Of a stretch of 64,000 bases of DNA, positions 17,297 through 25,626 are shown piece after piece. The stretch's first letter is position 1. Each line of letters opens with the position of its first letter. This stretch comes from Saprospiraceae bacterium. GTDB lineage: Bacteria > Bacteroidota > Bacteroidia > Chitinophagales > Saprospiraceae. Under the pieces are notes generated by a model. The model had not been told where the DNA came from. It saw only the letters and a program-made list of their open reading frames with translations, and did not search any database. The stretch covers positions 1 through 64,000 of the forward strand of contig JANQHF010000126.1 of the NCBI GenBank assembly GCA_028282725.1, read 5' to 3'. The translations under genes were made by a program, and so were the position numbers.

Positions 17297-18192
17297 TGGC
17301 TGCAGAAATAAAATATCCCGAAAAGTGGAAGGAAATAAAAATTGCCATCCTCGGAGGGGACGACCGGGAACAAGAAATTGCCAGGTTGGCAGCGTCTACA
17401 GGGGCAACAGTTACAGCTTTCGGATTTCCCTGGCCTGAAGACGGAATAGCCGGAGTACAACAAGCCAACAGTGCTGAAGAGTGTATAGAAGGTGCAGATT
17501 TCTGTTTCATGCCCATACCGGGAATTGCTCTTGACGGGAGCTTATTTGCCGATGAAAAAATTATCCCCCGGCAGGACTTGCTCAGCCGAATGAATCAAAA
17601 TAGTCACATCATTCTCGGCAAGGCTGACCTGGGATTAAAAGAGGCAGCACAAGCACTCAACATTGGCATTCATGAATATGAGCACGACAACGAGCTCATG
17701 CTTCTTCGCGCTCCCGCTATAGTGGAGGCCGCGCTCAGGATCATCATTGAGAACACCGCTTTTACCATACATAATGCGAAGATCTGTATAGTGGGAATGG
17801 GAAATGTCGGCTCAGTACTGTGCAAAACACTCGTTGGACTTGGTGCACACGTAACAGTAGCGGCCCGGAATCCCGTTCAACGAGCCCTGGCATATACCCT
17901 GGGAGCCGAAAGCATGACACTTGGTCAATTGAACAATTCTGCGGGTTCCTTTGATATCGTAATGTCTTCTGTTCCGGCCCCGGTTGTGACTTCCGGAATC
18001 ATTGATGGATTTGCACCCGGAATCCTGGTCATGGACCTGGCCGCTCCTCCGGGAGGAGTAGATCTGCCTTATGCCAGGCAAAAAGGGCACACGGCCATCT
18101 GGGCACGTGCCTTGGGAAGGAGGGCCCCGATTACCGTAGGTGAAAGCCAATGGGTGGGCATAACCAAAATCATGAATGAATTGCTCAGGTAA
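17296..18192 (+). CDS. Dipicolinate synthase subunit A-like NAD-binding protein
   Basis: The 298-residue protein opens with KIAILGGDDREQEIARLAAS, matching the N-terminal GGD-R-E signature of DpaA proteins, and holds a second Rossmann motif, IVGMGNVGSVLCKTLVGLGA, near residue 160. The DLAAPPGGVD segment near 250 also matches the family. Subunit A of spore-formers makes dipicolinate together with subunit B (a flavoprotein). No subunit B gene is present here, and the organism type does not sporulate. A role as an imino/2-oxo acid reductase or dehydrogenase on a cyclic imine is more plausible. It is translationally coupled to the opine-dehydrogenase-like gene. Confidence 0.75.
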   Translation: MAAEIKYPEKWKEIKIAILGGDDREQEIARLAASTGATVTAFGFPWPEDGIAGVQQANSAEECIEGADFCFMPIPGIALDGSLFADEKIIPRQDLLSRMNQNSHIILGKADLGLKEAAQALNIGIHEYEHDNELMLLRAPAIVEAALRIIIENTAFTIHNAKICIVGMGNVGSVLCKTLVGLGAHVTVAARNPVQRALAYTLGAESMTLGQLNNSAGSFDIVMSSVPAPVVTSGIIDGFAPGILVMDLAAPPGGVDLPYARQKGHTAIWARALGRRAPITVGESQWVGITKIMNELLR

Positions 18193-18201
18193 ACCAAAAA
18201 G

Positions 18202-19557
18202 ATGAAGGCTGATCTAGTCATACGAAATGCAAGAGTCGTTGACCATATGAATGAATTTCATGGAGGAATCGCTGTTCTCAACGGTAAGATCCTCATGACC
18301 GGAACGAATGATAGTCTTCCGAATGCCCGTCGAATGATCGATGCGGAAGGCAGATGTCTTATGCCTGGCGTCGTCGATACGCATTGTCATCTTGGAGTTG
18401 CCTTTCCCTACGATGAGGATATGCGTGAAGAAACTGCTCAGGCCGCCCGGGGAGGATTAACGACGGTCTTTCTGTATATCAGGAATAAAAAGCCTTCCTA
18501 TCTTCCTTTTTATGATGAAAAGAAAAGAGTCGGTGAGGAGCATGTTTGTATTGATTTTGGATTTCATTTCGGCATACAACGAGAAGAACACATACACGAA
18601 ATTCCCCGGATCGCTGAACATACGGGAGTTCAGTCTTTCAAACTGTACTTCGGATATGAACCGGATAATCCTATTGGCATCGTACCCGCCAATGACGGCT
18701 GGGTATATGCCACTATGCTACAAGCTGCAAAATTGCCCAAAGGGATCGTATCTGTGCATTGCGAAAACACAGCCATCGCTTCCTGGATCAAAAAGGATAT
18801 GATCGCTTCCGGGCGGCAGGATCTGGGGGCCTATACCGAGTCGAGACCCGTCTTTTGCGAGGTTGAAACGATTAAAAGGATGATCTTTCTCGCCGAGCGT
18901 ACGGGTTGCCCCCTTCAACTCGTACATACTTCCGTTGGAGCAGGTCCTGACTTGGCGTTTGAAGCGCAGTCGAGGGGAGTGGACGTGACAGTGGAAACCT
19001 GTCATCACTATCTGACAAGGACAGCCTATGATACCGACCTGGATATGCGCGCCAAAATATCACCTCCATTGAGAGATGAAGAACAAAAAGAATGGTTATG
19101 GAGGGGCATGTTAACGGACAAGGTTGGATCCGTAGGCAGCGACCACGTGCCATTTTTACCCAAGAAAGGATTGGATCTCTGGACGGAGTTTCCCGGAGTC
19201 GTTACATTTCCCTGGGAAATCCCCTTACTTGTCACTCATGGTGTCCATCAAAGGGGACTGACGATACAACAATTAGTCAGGGTCAATTCTTATGGACCTG
19301 CCAAACGCTTTGGGTTTTATCCGCAAAAAGGATCACTCGAACCAGGAACAGATGCCGATCTCGTCCTGATGGACCTGGATGAGGAAAGAGTCGTAGAACA
19401 CCATGGGAAAGGAACTTGTGTCTATGAAGGAATGAAGCTGAAAGGATGGCCCCATATCACCGTTGCAGGTGGAAGAATTGTTTATGAAAATGGTGAAGTT
19501 GATGAAAGCCAATTTGGCAAAGGATCCTGTATTACCATCCCCGAAAATGCAAAGTAG
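18202..19557 (+). CDS. Dihydropyrimidinase/hydantoinase-like amidohydrolase
   Basis: The 451-residue enzyme shows the binuclear amidohydrolase pattern: HxH in DTHCHLG near residue 60, a candidate carboxylated Lys in QSFKLYFGY near 152, His in SVHCEN near 190 and LVHTSVG near 243, and Asp in VGSDHVPF near 313. Length and order fit D-hydantoinase, dihydropyrimidinase and allantoinase, which open five- or six-membered cyclic ureides. It is preceded by the DpaA-like gene (9 bp) and followed after two bases by a cytosine-deaminase-like hydrolase. It is likely the ring-opening step of the pathway. Confidence 0.88.
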   Translation: MKADLVIRNARVVDHMNEFHGGIAVLNGKILMTGTNDSLPNARRMIDAEGRCLMPGVVDTHCHLGVAFPYDEDMREETAQAARGGLTTVFLYIRNKKPSYLPFYDEKKRVGEEHVCIDFGFHFGIQREEHIHEIPRIAEHTGVQSFKLYFGYEPDNPIGIVPANDGWVYATMLQAAKLPKGIVSVHCENTAIASWIKKDMIASGRQDLGAYTESRPVFCEVETIKRMIFLAERTGCPLQLVHTSVGAGPDLAFEAQSRGVDVTVETCHHYLTRTAYDTDLDMRAKISPPLRDEEQKEWLWRGMLTDKVGSVGSDHVPFLPKKGLDLWTEFPGVVTFPWEIPLLVTHGVHQRGLTIQQLVRVNSYGPAKRFGFYPQKGSLEPGTDADLVLMDLDEERVVEHHGKGTCVYEGMKLKGWPHITVAGGRIVYENGEVDESQFGKGSCITIPENAK

Positions 19558-19559
19558 TC

Positions 19560-20744
19560 ATGGAAATCCTTGGTAGAAACCTGGAATTCATGGGTAAAAA
19601 CCAGGTGGTCAAAGTAAGAAATGTTGGTTTCGTTACCAGTGACGGATCATGGAATCTAACAATCCACAATGGACACATTCAGTCCATCACCCTTTCCAAT
19701 GAAGAACAGCAATGGCTTTGTCTTCCACCCCTGGCCGATTTGCATCTTCATGCCAACCGGGCCTATACGATACAGGATCGACGTCCCGTAAACTTTGACG
19801 ATGCAGTGAATATGACATTGCATCTGTTCAAAGATTTTTCCACAGAAGCATACAGGCGACAAGCACTACGCTTGTTCAAAGCATCGCTTTCTCATGGAAC
19901 CACAAAAATGAGAACGCATGCAGATCTTGACTTCGAAATTGGTCGGAGGGCCATTGAGGGTAGCCTGATGGCAAGGGATGATCTAAAGGGAGAGATGGAC
20001 GTAGAAATCGTTGCATTTGCCACAAGTCGTCTGGATCCGGTAGAGTCACGATCACTTGAGTTATTTGAAAATGCCATTTCGCTGGGCTGCTCACATATAG
20101 GAGCGACACCTGTCTTGTATCCTTCTCCTGAACAGTCATTGAAAGCATTGATGGAGTTCGCATCCGGATGGGATGTCCCTGTTGACCTTCATCTGGATGA
20201 ACATCTTGTGAAGGACAAAATGATGTCCGGTTTATTGGCCGATCTGACAATTGCAAATGGAATGGAAGGCAAGGTTACCTTGAGTCATGGATGTGCAATT
20301 TCCATCCTCGAACCCATCGAGAGGAGGATGGTTATAGAAAAATTGGTGCGGGCTCAAATTACTGTTATCGCACTTCCTTTGACCAATTGCTACCTGCAAG
20401 ATCGCAATTCCGGTTTCCCGTTGAAAAGAGGACTGACCCCTGTAAAGGAATTGCTTGATCATGGCGTTCCCGTCTTCATGGCTACGGATAACGTTCGGGA
20501 TGCATTTTACCCTTATGGTAACGGTGACCTGATTGAATCACTTTTTATCGGTATGCTCGCCAGCCAGGTCGATGATCCAAAAGAACTTGTGAAATTTATT
20601 TGTGAAGGGCGAACAAAAGTTCAAAAAGGAGACACTGCAGATATGGTTTTAATCCCGGCATCTTCTTTTGATGAGATCCTTTCCAATCGTCAAACCGCAC
20701 GCCTTGTCATTCGTAGAGGAGTGTTGAAAACACAAATTTCATAG
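19560..20744 (+). CDS. Cytosine deaminase-like (CodA family) amidohydrolase
   Basis: The 394-residue protein has the mononuclear deaminase pattern: HxH in DLHLHANRAYT near residue 61, GTTKMRTHADLD, the HLDEH segment, SHG in TLSHGCAIS near 240, and Asp in ATDNVRDAFYPYGNGD near 310. This last stretch corresponds to the D-x-x-x-D-P/F-Y-x-x-G-x-G-D motif of E. coli CodA. CodA relatives deaminate cytosine, isocytosine, and in some bacteria creatinine. N- and C-terminal beta segments are shorter than in most metal-dependent deaminases. It ends the 15.0-20.7 kb unit. Confidence 0.85.
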   Translation: MEILGRNLEFMGKNQVVKVRNVGFVTSDGSWNLTIHNGHIQSITLSNEEQQWLCLPPLADLHLHANRAYTIQDRRPVNFDDAVNMTLHLFKDFSTEAYRRQALRLFKASLSHGTTKMRTHADLDFEIGRRAIEGSLMARDDLKGEMDVEIVAFATSRLDPVESRSLELFENAISLGCSHIGATPVLYPSPEQSLKALMEFASGWDVPVDLHLDEHLVKDKMMSGLLADLTIANGMEGKVTLSHGCAISILEPIERRMVIEKLVRAQITVIALPLTNCYLQDRNSGFPLKRGLTPVKELLDHGVPVFMATDNVRDAFYPYGNGDLIESLFIGMLASQVDDPKELVKFICEGRTKVQKGDTADMVLIPASSFDEILSNRQTARLVIRRGVLKTQIS

Positions 20745-20775
20745 GATTGTTGGCGACCAAAGAGCACAGTAAATA

Positions 20776-20803
20776 TTTGTTTTAGGCAAAAAATTGTAAT
20801 CTG
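20776..20803 (+). promoter_or_regulatory. Candidate promoter of the 20.8-29.4 kb operon
   Basis: TTTG at 20776-20779 and TAATCTG at 20797-20803 resemble the Bacteroidota -33 (TTTG) and -7 (TAnnTTTG) boxes with a 17-bp spacer. The operator follows immediately at 20808, placing it at the expected transcription start. The -7 box is imperfect. Confidence 0.4.
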
Positions 20804-20807
20804 ATTT

Positions 20808-20817
20808 TGTGATCACA
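20808..20817. promoter_or_regulatory. Regulon operator, copy 4 (TGTGATCACA)
   Basis: Perfect copy of the shared palindrome in the context TTTTGTGATCACACTT, 33 bp before the ATG of the M24 gene and directly after the candidate -7 box. It heads the largest unit of the cluster, nine genes to 29.4 kb. Confidence 0.72.
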
Positions 20818-20850
20818 CTTCTTAATCATAATTTTCCAATGACAATTTGA

Positions 20851-21984
20851 ATGACCATCGGTCAAGCTATGCGACCTGAGATAATCAAAAGAGTGAAAAA
20901 GATGCTTGCGGCCAATGATTTGGACGCCGTCATCTGTCTTTCACCTGAAAACTTTACCTATGTATCCGGCTTTGTCGTTCCTTCTCAACCGCTCATGAGA
21001 TGGAGACATGCTGCCGCCATTGTTGACAGAGAAGGCGAACTGGCATTTTTGTCGGTGGACATGGAAGAGAGCACCGTAAGAAAGAACATAGGCTCAAATG
21101 CCATCAAAGTCTGGGGAGAGTTCACCGACCATCCAATGGAAATCCTCGCTGACCTGATCAAAGATCTGAAGCTCGGGAGCAGTCGCATAGGAATCGAAAT
21201 GGATTTTCTTTGTGCGGGTGATTTTCTCACTTTGGACACTCAACTCCCAGGTGTCAATTTCATTCCCATCGAACGTCAACTGGCAAGACTCCGTCAAATC
21301 AAAACCCCGGAAGAGATAGACCTGATGAAAAGACTGTCACGGATAGCCGATGAATCCATCTGCCGGGCGCTAAAATCGGTTCATATAGGAAGTTCGGAAA
21401 TGGAACTCGCAGGTCAATTGACAACGAATGTTTACAAACTCGGTGGCGATAACTTTGCTCTAATGATTGTTGCCACCGGGGAAAGAAGTGTTTTCCCGAA
21501 TGTCGGTCCGTCTATGAGAATATTAAAATCCCAGGATATTTGCAGGGTAGAGATATTTTCGATCATCAATGGCTATCACGCCGGAGTCTGTCGTACGGCA
21601 TTTGTAGAGAAGCCACCAGAGTACGCCGAAGAAATCTGGAAGAATCTAGTTGAATGCAAATATCTCGTCCTGGATATGATCAAACCAGGTGCAAGTTCCA
21701 GGGCCATTTATGAAGCATTTATAAAGCATTTAAGCAAGCTCAACCTCCCTCCTATTCAGTTCATTGGACATGGTATTGGTCTGCACCTTCATGAAGATCC
21801 ATACCTCGGCATGTACTCCGATGTACCTCTCGAGGCGGGAATGGTATTGGGTATTGAACCCCTGGTTTACAATACCGGATACGGATTTGGCATGCAGAAT
21901 AAAGACATCGTCCTGGTGACAGAATCAGGATCCGAATTATTATCAGACTATACGAATACAGATCAATTGATAGAGATCACATAA
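20851..21984 (+). CDS. M24 (pita-bread) family protein, creatinase-like, metal ligands mostly lost
   Basis: The 377-residue protein has the creatinase N-terminal domain (about 1-130) and a pita-bread domain. Of the five metal ligands of M24 metallopeptidases (Asp, Asp, His, Glu, Glu), the alignment gives Glu in CRVEIFS, Gly/Ala in NGYHAGVCRT, His in GHGIGLHLHEDP, Glu in GIEPLVY and Lys in QNKDIVLV. Only His and the first Glu remain. Creatinase is the known metal-free hydrolase on this fold, so a C-N bond hydrolase of the creatinase or ectoine-hydrolase kind is more likely than an Xaa-Pro peptidase. It is the first gene of the unit. Confidence 0.8.
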   Translation: MTIGQAMRPEIIKRVKKMLAANDLDAVICLSPENFTYVSGFVVPSQPLMRWRHAAAIVDREGELAFLSVDMEESTVRKNIGSNAIKVWGEFTDHPMEILADLIKDLKLGSSRIGIEMDFLCAGDFLTLDTQLPGVNFIPIERQLARLRQIKTPEEIDLMKRLSRIADESICRALKSVHIGSSEMELAGQLTTNVYKLGGDNFALMIVATGERSVFPNVGPSMRILKSQDICRVEIFSIINGYHAGVCRTAFVEKPPEYAEEIWKNLVECKYLVLDMIKPGASSRAIYEAFIKHLSKLNLPPIQFIGHGIGLHLHEDPYLGMYSDVPLEAGMVLGIEPLVYNTGYGFGMQNKDIVLVTESGSELLSDYTNTDQLIEIT

Positions 21985-22002
21985 TTTCATGTTTTTACAT
22001 TT

Positions 22003-23442
22003 ATGAAACGACTCATCGAGCACCTTGAATTTATTCTGACCGTTGATGAAGACGATTGGATCATACGGGATGGTGCCATTGTCATAGCAAATGATCGAAT
22101 CCTGGACATTGGCACGACGGATGAAATACTGGAACGTCATGAACGACAATCCTTTGATGGGATCAAAGATGGCAAGATGCGCGGGATGTGTCCCGGCTTC
22201 ATAGATGCACACGTCCACCTCTCGGAGACCCTGTCAAGAGCTGTCTTCCCCGATCATTTGAACACGCGGGCCTGGGTATTTCATTGGGCCAAACCTTTTT
22301 ATGCTCACATTACGGAAGAGGACGAATACTGGGGTGCTTTACTGGGGATCACTGAAATGCTGAGATGTGGAACGACTTGTTTCCTCGATATGGGTTCACA
22401 ATACGATCCGGGCATTACGGTCAGAGCCATGGAAAAAACAGGCATCCGGGGCATCACAGGTCGACATGCAGCTGATAATCCACCTGAAGTGCCTCCACGC
22501 GGATGGGATGAAGATATGATGAAACATCATTTCTTCAACAACGCTGAAGAAGCATTGAAGGAATTGGAAGAATGCGTTAAAAAATATAATGGAGCCCTGG
22601 ACGGACGCGTACGATGCTGGGTTAATATAGAGGGGAAAGAACCCTGTAGCCTGGAATTGCACGTCGGGGCACGAAAGCTGGCCGATCAGCTAGGTGTGGG
22701 CACTACCTATCATCTTGCAACGAGCATTGAAGAGGCCGAGGTTTGTTCCAAAAAGTACGGTGTTTGGCCGATCACCAGGATTGCACAGGCGGGCGGTTTG
22801 GGACACAACCTTGTCATCGCCCACGGAGCGGCTGTAGCTGATGAGGAGATCAGCACTTTGAAATCTCATGATACCAAAATAGCCTTTTGCCCTTCCTCTT
22901 CGTTCAAATTGGGAAAAGGAGCCACATCCATCGGCAAATATCCGGAACTGGTTCAGGCTGGCGTAACAGTAGGGCTTGGCACCGATGGGGTGTCTGCCGC
23001 CGGAAATATGAACCTGATGCGGCAGATGTTTCTCGTTGCAGGAATGTTCAAGGACGCAAGGATCCAGCCGGATATATTTACAGTCAAACAAGCCTTAAGG
23101 GCGGCAACGATTGAGGGTGCCAAAGCATTGATGTGGGATGACGAGATCGGATCGTTGGAAATCGGAAAGAAGGCGGATTTCATTCTGTTTGATCTGAATC
23201 ATGTGGAATGGACTCCATTCTATGATCCTGTCCAGGCACTTGTTTTTTCTGCCTCTACCTCCTCAGTGGTTGAAACATGGGTGGACGGCATTCCGCTTTA
23301 TCAAAACGGGAAGGTCAATGGTGTGGACGAAGAACAGATTAAACGGAAAGCACGGGAACTTGCTGCAGCTGCAGTCAAACGTGCAGGACTGGAGGCATCT
23401 GATGTGCCAACCACAACGACATTATACGACGATGGGAATTAA
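22003..23442 (+). CDS. TRZ/ATZ-type amidohydrolase (guanine/8-oxoguanine deaminase-like)
   Basis: The 479-residue enzyme shows the mononuclear TRZ/ATZ pattern: HxH in DAHVHLSE near residue 71, a strand-five His in TTYHLATSIEEAE near 229, LVIAHGAAV near 270, and Asp in LGTDGVSAAGNMN near 329, the last matching the TDG-x-x-x-x-x-N motif of s-triazine and guanine-type deaminases. Members hydrolyse amino or chloro substituents on nitrogen heterocycles. It lies 19 bp after the M24 gene and 29 bp before the tautomerase. This is the third amidohydrolase of the cluster. Confidence 0.85.
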   Translation: MKRLIEHLEFILTVDEDDWIIRDGAIVIANDRILDIGTTDEILERHERQSFDGIKDGKMRGMCPGFIDAHVHLSETLSRAVFPDHLNTRAWVFHWAKPFYAHITEEDEYWGALLGITEMLRCGTTCFLDMGSQYDPGITVRAMEKTGIRGITGRHAADNPPEVPPRGWDEDMMKHHFFNNAEEALKELEECVKKYNGALDGRVRCWVNIEGKEPCSLELHVGARKLADQLGVGTTYHLATSIEEAEVCSKKYGVWPITRIAQAGGLGHNLVIAHGAAVADEEISTLKSHDTKIAFCPSSSFKLGKGATSIGKYPELVQAGVTVGLGTDGVSAAGNMNLMRQMFLVAGMFKDARIQPDIFTVKQALRAATIEGAKALMWDDEIGSLEIGKKADFILFDLNHVEWTPFYDPVQALVFSASTSSVVETWVDGIPLYQNGKVNGVDEEQIKRKARELAAAAVKRAGLEASDVPTTTTLYDDGN

Positions 23443-23471
23443 TTGCTTATAAAACCTATAAACATCAAATT

Positions 23472-23666
23472 ATGCCAGTAGTAACAGTGCAAATGTGGAA
23501 AGGAAGATCTACTGACCAAAAGAGAAAGTTGGCAAAGGCCATAACCCATGCAATGGTTGAATGCGCAGATGCCAACCCGGAAGCCTTGCATGTAATCATC
23601 CAGGAATATGAATTGGACAATTGGGCACGTGCCGGAGTATTAGGTGTTGACAGAACCGATATTTGA
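23472..23666 (+). CDS. 4-oxalocrotonate tautomerase family protein
   Basis: The 64-residue protein begins Met-Pro, giving the catalytic N-terminal Pro after Met removal, and has Arg 11 in KGRSTDQK, as in 4-OT enzymes. The length is canonical (about 62 residues). These hexameric enzymes convert enol and keto forms of unsaturated 2-oxo acids, commonly in ring-cleavage pathways. Its stop codon shares one base with the next start (TGATG), so the two are coupled. Confidence 0.88.
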   Translation: MPVVTVQMWKGRSTDQKRKLAKAITHAMVECADANPEALHVIIQEYELDNWARAGVLGVDRTDI

Positions 23667-24652
23667 TGGACCTGTTGAACCATCTGGATATCCGTAAGTC
23701 AGCATTGGTCATCATCGACCTTCAAAATGCCTTTTGTCATAAAGAAGGCACATTGGGCAAATCCGGATTGGATACGGATCGGTTAAGTTCGGTGGTTGAG
23801 CCATTGCGGAAGGTGATCACCAGGTGTCATGAGGTGGATATCCCTGTCCTTTGGACCGTACAAGAACACTTCGAAAGGGATAAAAGAAGAGCGCGGAAGA
23901 AGCTGCCCTCTCACACTTCAAAAAGAAAGCAGGTCTCTGCACTGGCAGGGTCATGGGACGCCGAAATTATCGATGAATTGAAAGATCTCGTTGGTGATCC
24001 AACGATGATCATTCGCAAACATCGGTTTGGTGGTTTTTATGAAACCCGTCTGGATATTGTACTTGAACAACTTGGTGTCGATCACTTGTTTGTCGCTGGT
24101 CTCACTACCAATGCATGCGTAGAAACGACGATAAGGGAAGCATATCTGAGAGACTATGATGTCATCGGTATCAATGAATGTATTTCAGGCGTTAATGAGG
24201 ACTGGGAAGAAAGTGCAAAAAAAGTATGGCGACAATATTTTGGTATCACTTGTACTACGAAAGATTTGATGAGTTGGATATCGAAAGCACTTGAGCCCAA
24301 ACCCAGGTACCTGCATCATTTGCTCTTGATGGTGAGTGATTTGAATAAATCAAAAGACTTTTATTTAAATACCCTGGGCTTTACCGAGCGCATGAATGCC
24401 AAGCCCTTGCCCGACGGCAGACCCTTCATAGCCACTATGGAAGGCCTTGGAATTACTGCCGGAGGTCCCGGTGATCTCAAACAGGTGGATCACCTGGCTT
24501 TTGAAGTCTGCAATTTGACGGCACTTTACGAGAAGTTGTCAAATATGGATATTGTTTTTACAAGGGGCGGTATTGGTCCCGGACCCTATGGCCAGGCAAT
24601 TTACATCCTTGATCCTGATGGGAATGAAATTGAGTTATTCGAAACGGAGTAA
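23666..24652 (+). CDS. Isochorismatase-like amidase fused to a VOC (glyoxalase) domain
   Basis: The 328-residue protein starts at ATG 23666 (a TTG three bases upstream is possible). Residues 1-205 form a cysteine hydrolase with Asp in VIIDLQNAF, Lys in IIRKHRFGGF and the nucleophile Cys in TTNACVETT, the triad of N-carbamoylsarcosine amidase, ureidoacrylate and maleamate amidohydrolases. Residues about 211-328 form a VOC domain (HHLLLMVSDLNKSKDFYLNTLGFTE to YILDPDGNEIELFE) with metal-ligand positions His in YLHHLL or DHLAFE and Glu in EIELF. The fusion joins C-N hydrolysis to a metal-dependent cleavage or isomerisation step. It is coupled to the tautomerase. Confidence 0.85.
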   Translation: MDLLNHLDIRKSALVIIDLQNAFCHKEGTLGKSGLDTDRLSSVVEPLRKVITRCHEVDIPVLWTVQEHFERDKRRARKKLPSHTSKRKQVSALAGSWDAEIIDELKDLVGDPTMIIRKHRFGGFYETRLDIVLEQLGVDHLFVAGLTTNACVETTIREAYLRDYDVIGINECISGVNEDWEESAKKVWRQYFGITCTTKDLMSWISKALEPKPRYLHHLLLMVSDLNKSKDFYLNTLGFTERMNAKPLPDGRPFIATMEGLGITAGGPGDLKQVDHLAFEVCNLTALYEKLSNMDIVFTRGGIGPGPYGQAIYILDPDGNEIELFETE

Positions 24653-24661
24653 TAGTACATT

Positions 24662-25621
24662 ATGAAAAGAGAACTACTACTGGAGGCATATCGCCAAATG
24701 CGGTTGATCAGGGAATTCGAAGACCGGATTCACATTAATAATGCAAAGGGTGAAGTTCCCGGTTTTATTCATCTTTCCGCAGGACAGGAAGCCAGTGCTG
24801 TTGGTATTTGCATGCATCTGACCGATGATGATTATATCTCCAGTACACACAGGGGACATGGTCACAGCCTGGCGAAAGGATGTGATGTAATTGCCATGAT
24901 GGATGAGATCTATGCTAAAAAAACCGGTCTTTGCGGGGGTAAAGGTGGATCCATGCACATGGCAGATATCAGTAAAGGCATGATTGGGGCAAATGGTATT
25001 GTAGGCGGAGGAGTTCCCCTGGCTGCAGGGGCAGCACTCAAATGTAAAGTACTTGGAAATGACCGGGTCAGTGTCGCATTTTTCGGGGATGGGGCTTTAA
25101 ACGAAGGGGCCACCATGGAAACGATGAACCTGGCCAAGGTACTCAACCTTCCGATGATCTTTGCCATGGAAGACAATGGCTACGGAGAAGCAACTCCATC
25201 AACTTGGGCCATAGGAGGCAATGTATTGGAAAGAGCCGGCGGATTCGGACTGAGTACGCACCGGATCAATGGTCATGACTTCTACGAAGTGTATGAAGCA
25301 TTTGGAAAAATCGTTGAGGAAGTCCGGTCCGGAAGAGGTCCCGCGTTCATGCATATCAGCGTATACCGATATTATGGTCATTTCGAAGGAGATTCTTCGA
25401 CCTATCGTCCGGAAGGAGAAGCTGATCGCATTCGGAATGAAAGAGACTGCCTTATGTTGTTCAGAAATCATCCCGTGACCGGGCAGATCTTATCGGCGGG
25501 AGAATTAGATCAAATTGACGCGGAAATCATCGATCTGCTCGACAAGGCTATCGAACATGCCGAGGGAGCCCCGGCTCCGACAGAAGCTGATTTGACTACT
25601 GACGTCTATGTGACTTATTGA
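24662..25621 (+). CDS. Thiamine-diphosphate dehydrogenase E1 component, alpha subunit
   Basis: The 319-residue protein matches the E1-alpha subunits of pyruvate, branched-chain and acetoin dehydrogenases. It has the ThDP motif starting GDGALNEGA and ending MEDNGYG (EDN in place of the usual ENN), the HRGHGHSLAKG substrate-channel segment and GGKGGSMHMAD. The small size (319 versus 360 or more) and GGKGGSMH fit the acetoin/short-alpha group. With the beta subunit and E2 that follow within a few bases, it forms a complete E1-E2 core without an E3 gene. Confidence 0.9.
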   Translation: MKRELLLEAYRQMRLIREFEDRIHINNAKGEVPGFIHLSAGQEASAVGICMHLTDDDYISSTHRGHGHSLAKGCDVIAMMDEIYAKKTGLCGGKGGSMHMADISKGMIGANGIVGGGVPLAAGAALKCKVLGNDRVSVAFFGDGALNEGATMETMNLAKVLNLPMIFAMEDNGYGEATPSTWAIGGNVLERAGGFGLSTHRINGHDFYEVYEAFGKIVEEVRSGRGPAFMHISVYRYYGHFEGDSSTYRPEGEADRIRNERDCLMLFRNHPVTGQILSAGELDQIDAEIIDLLDKAIEHAEGAPAPTEADLTTDVYVTY

Positions 25622-25626
25622 TATAA

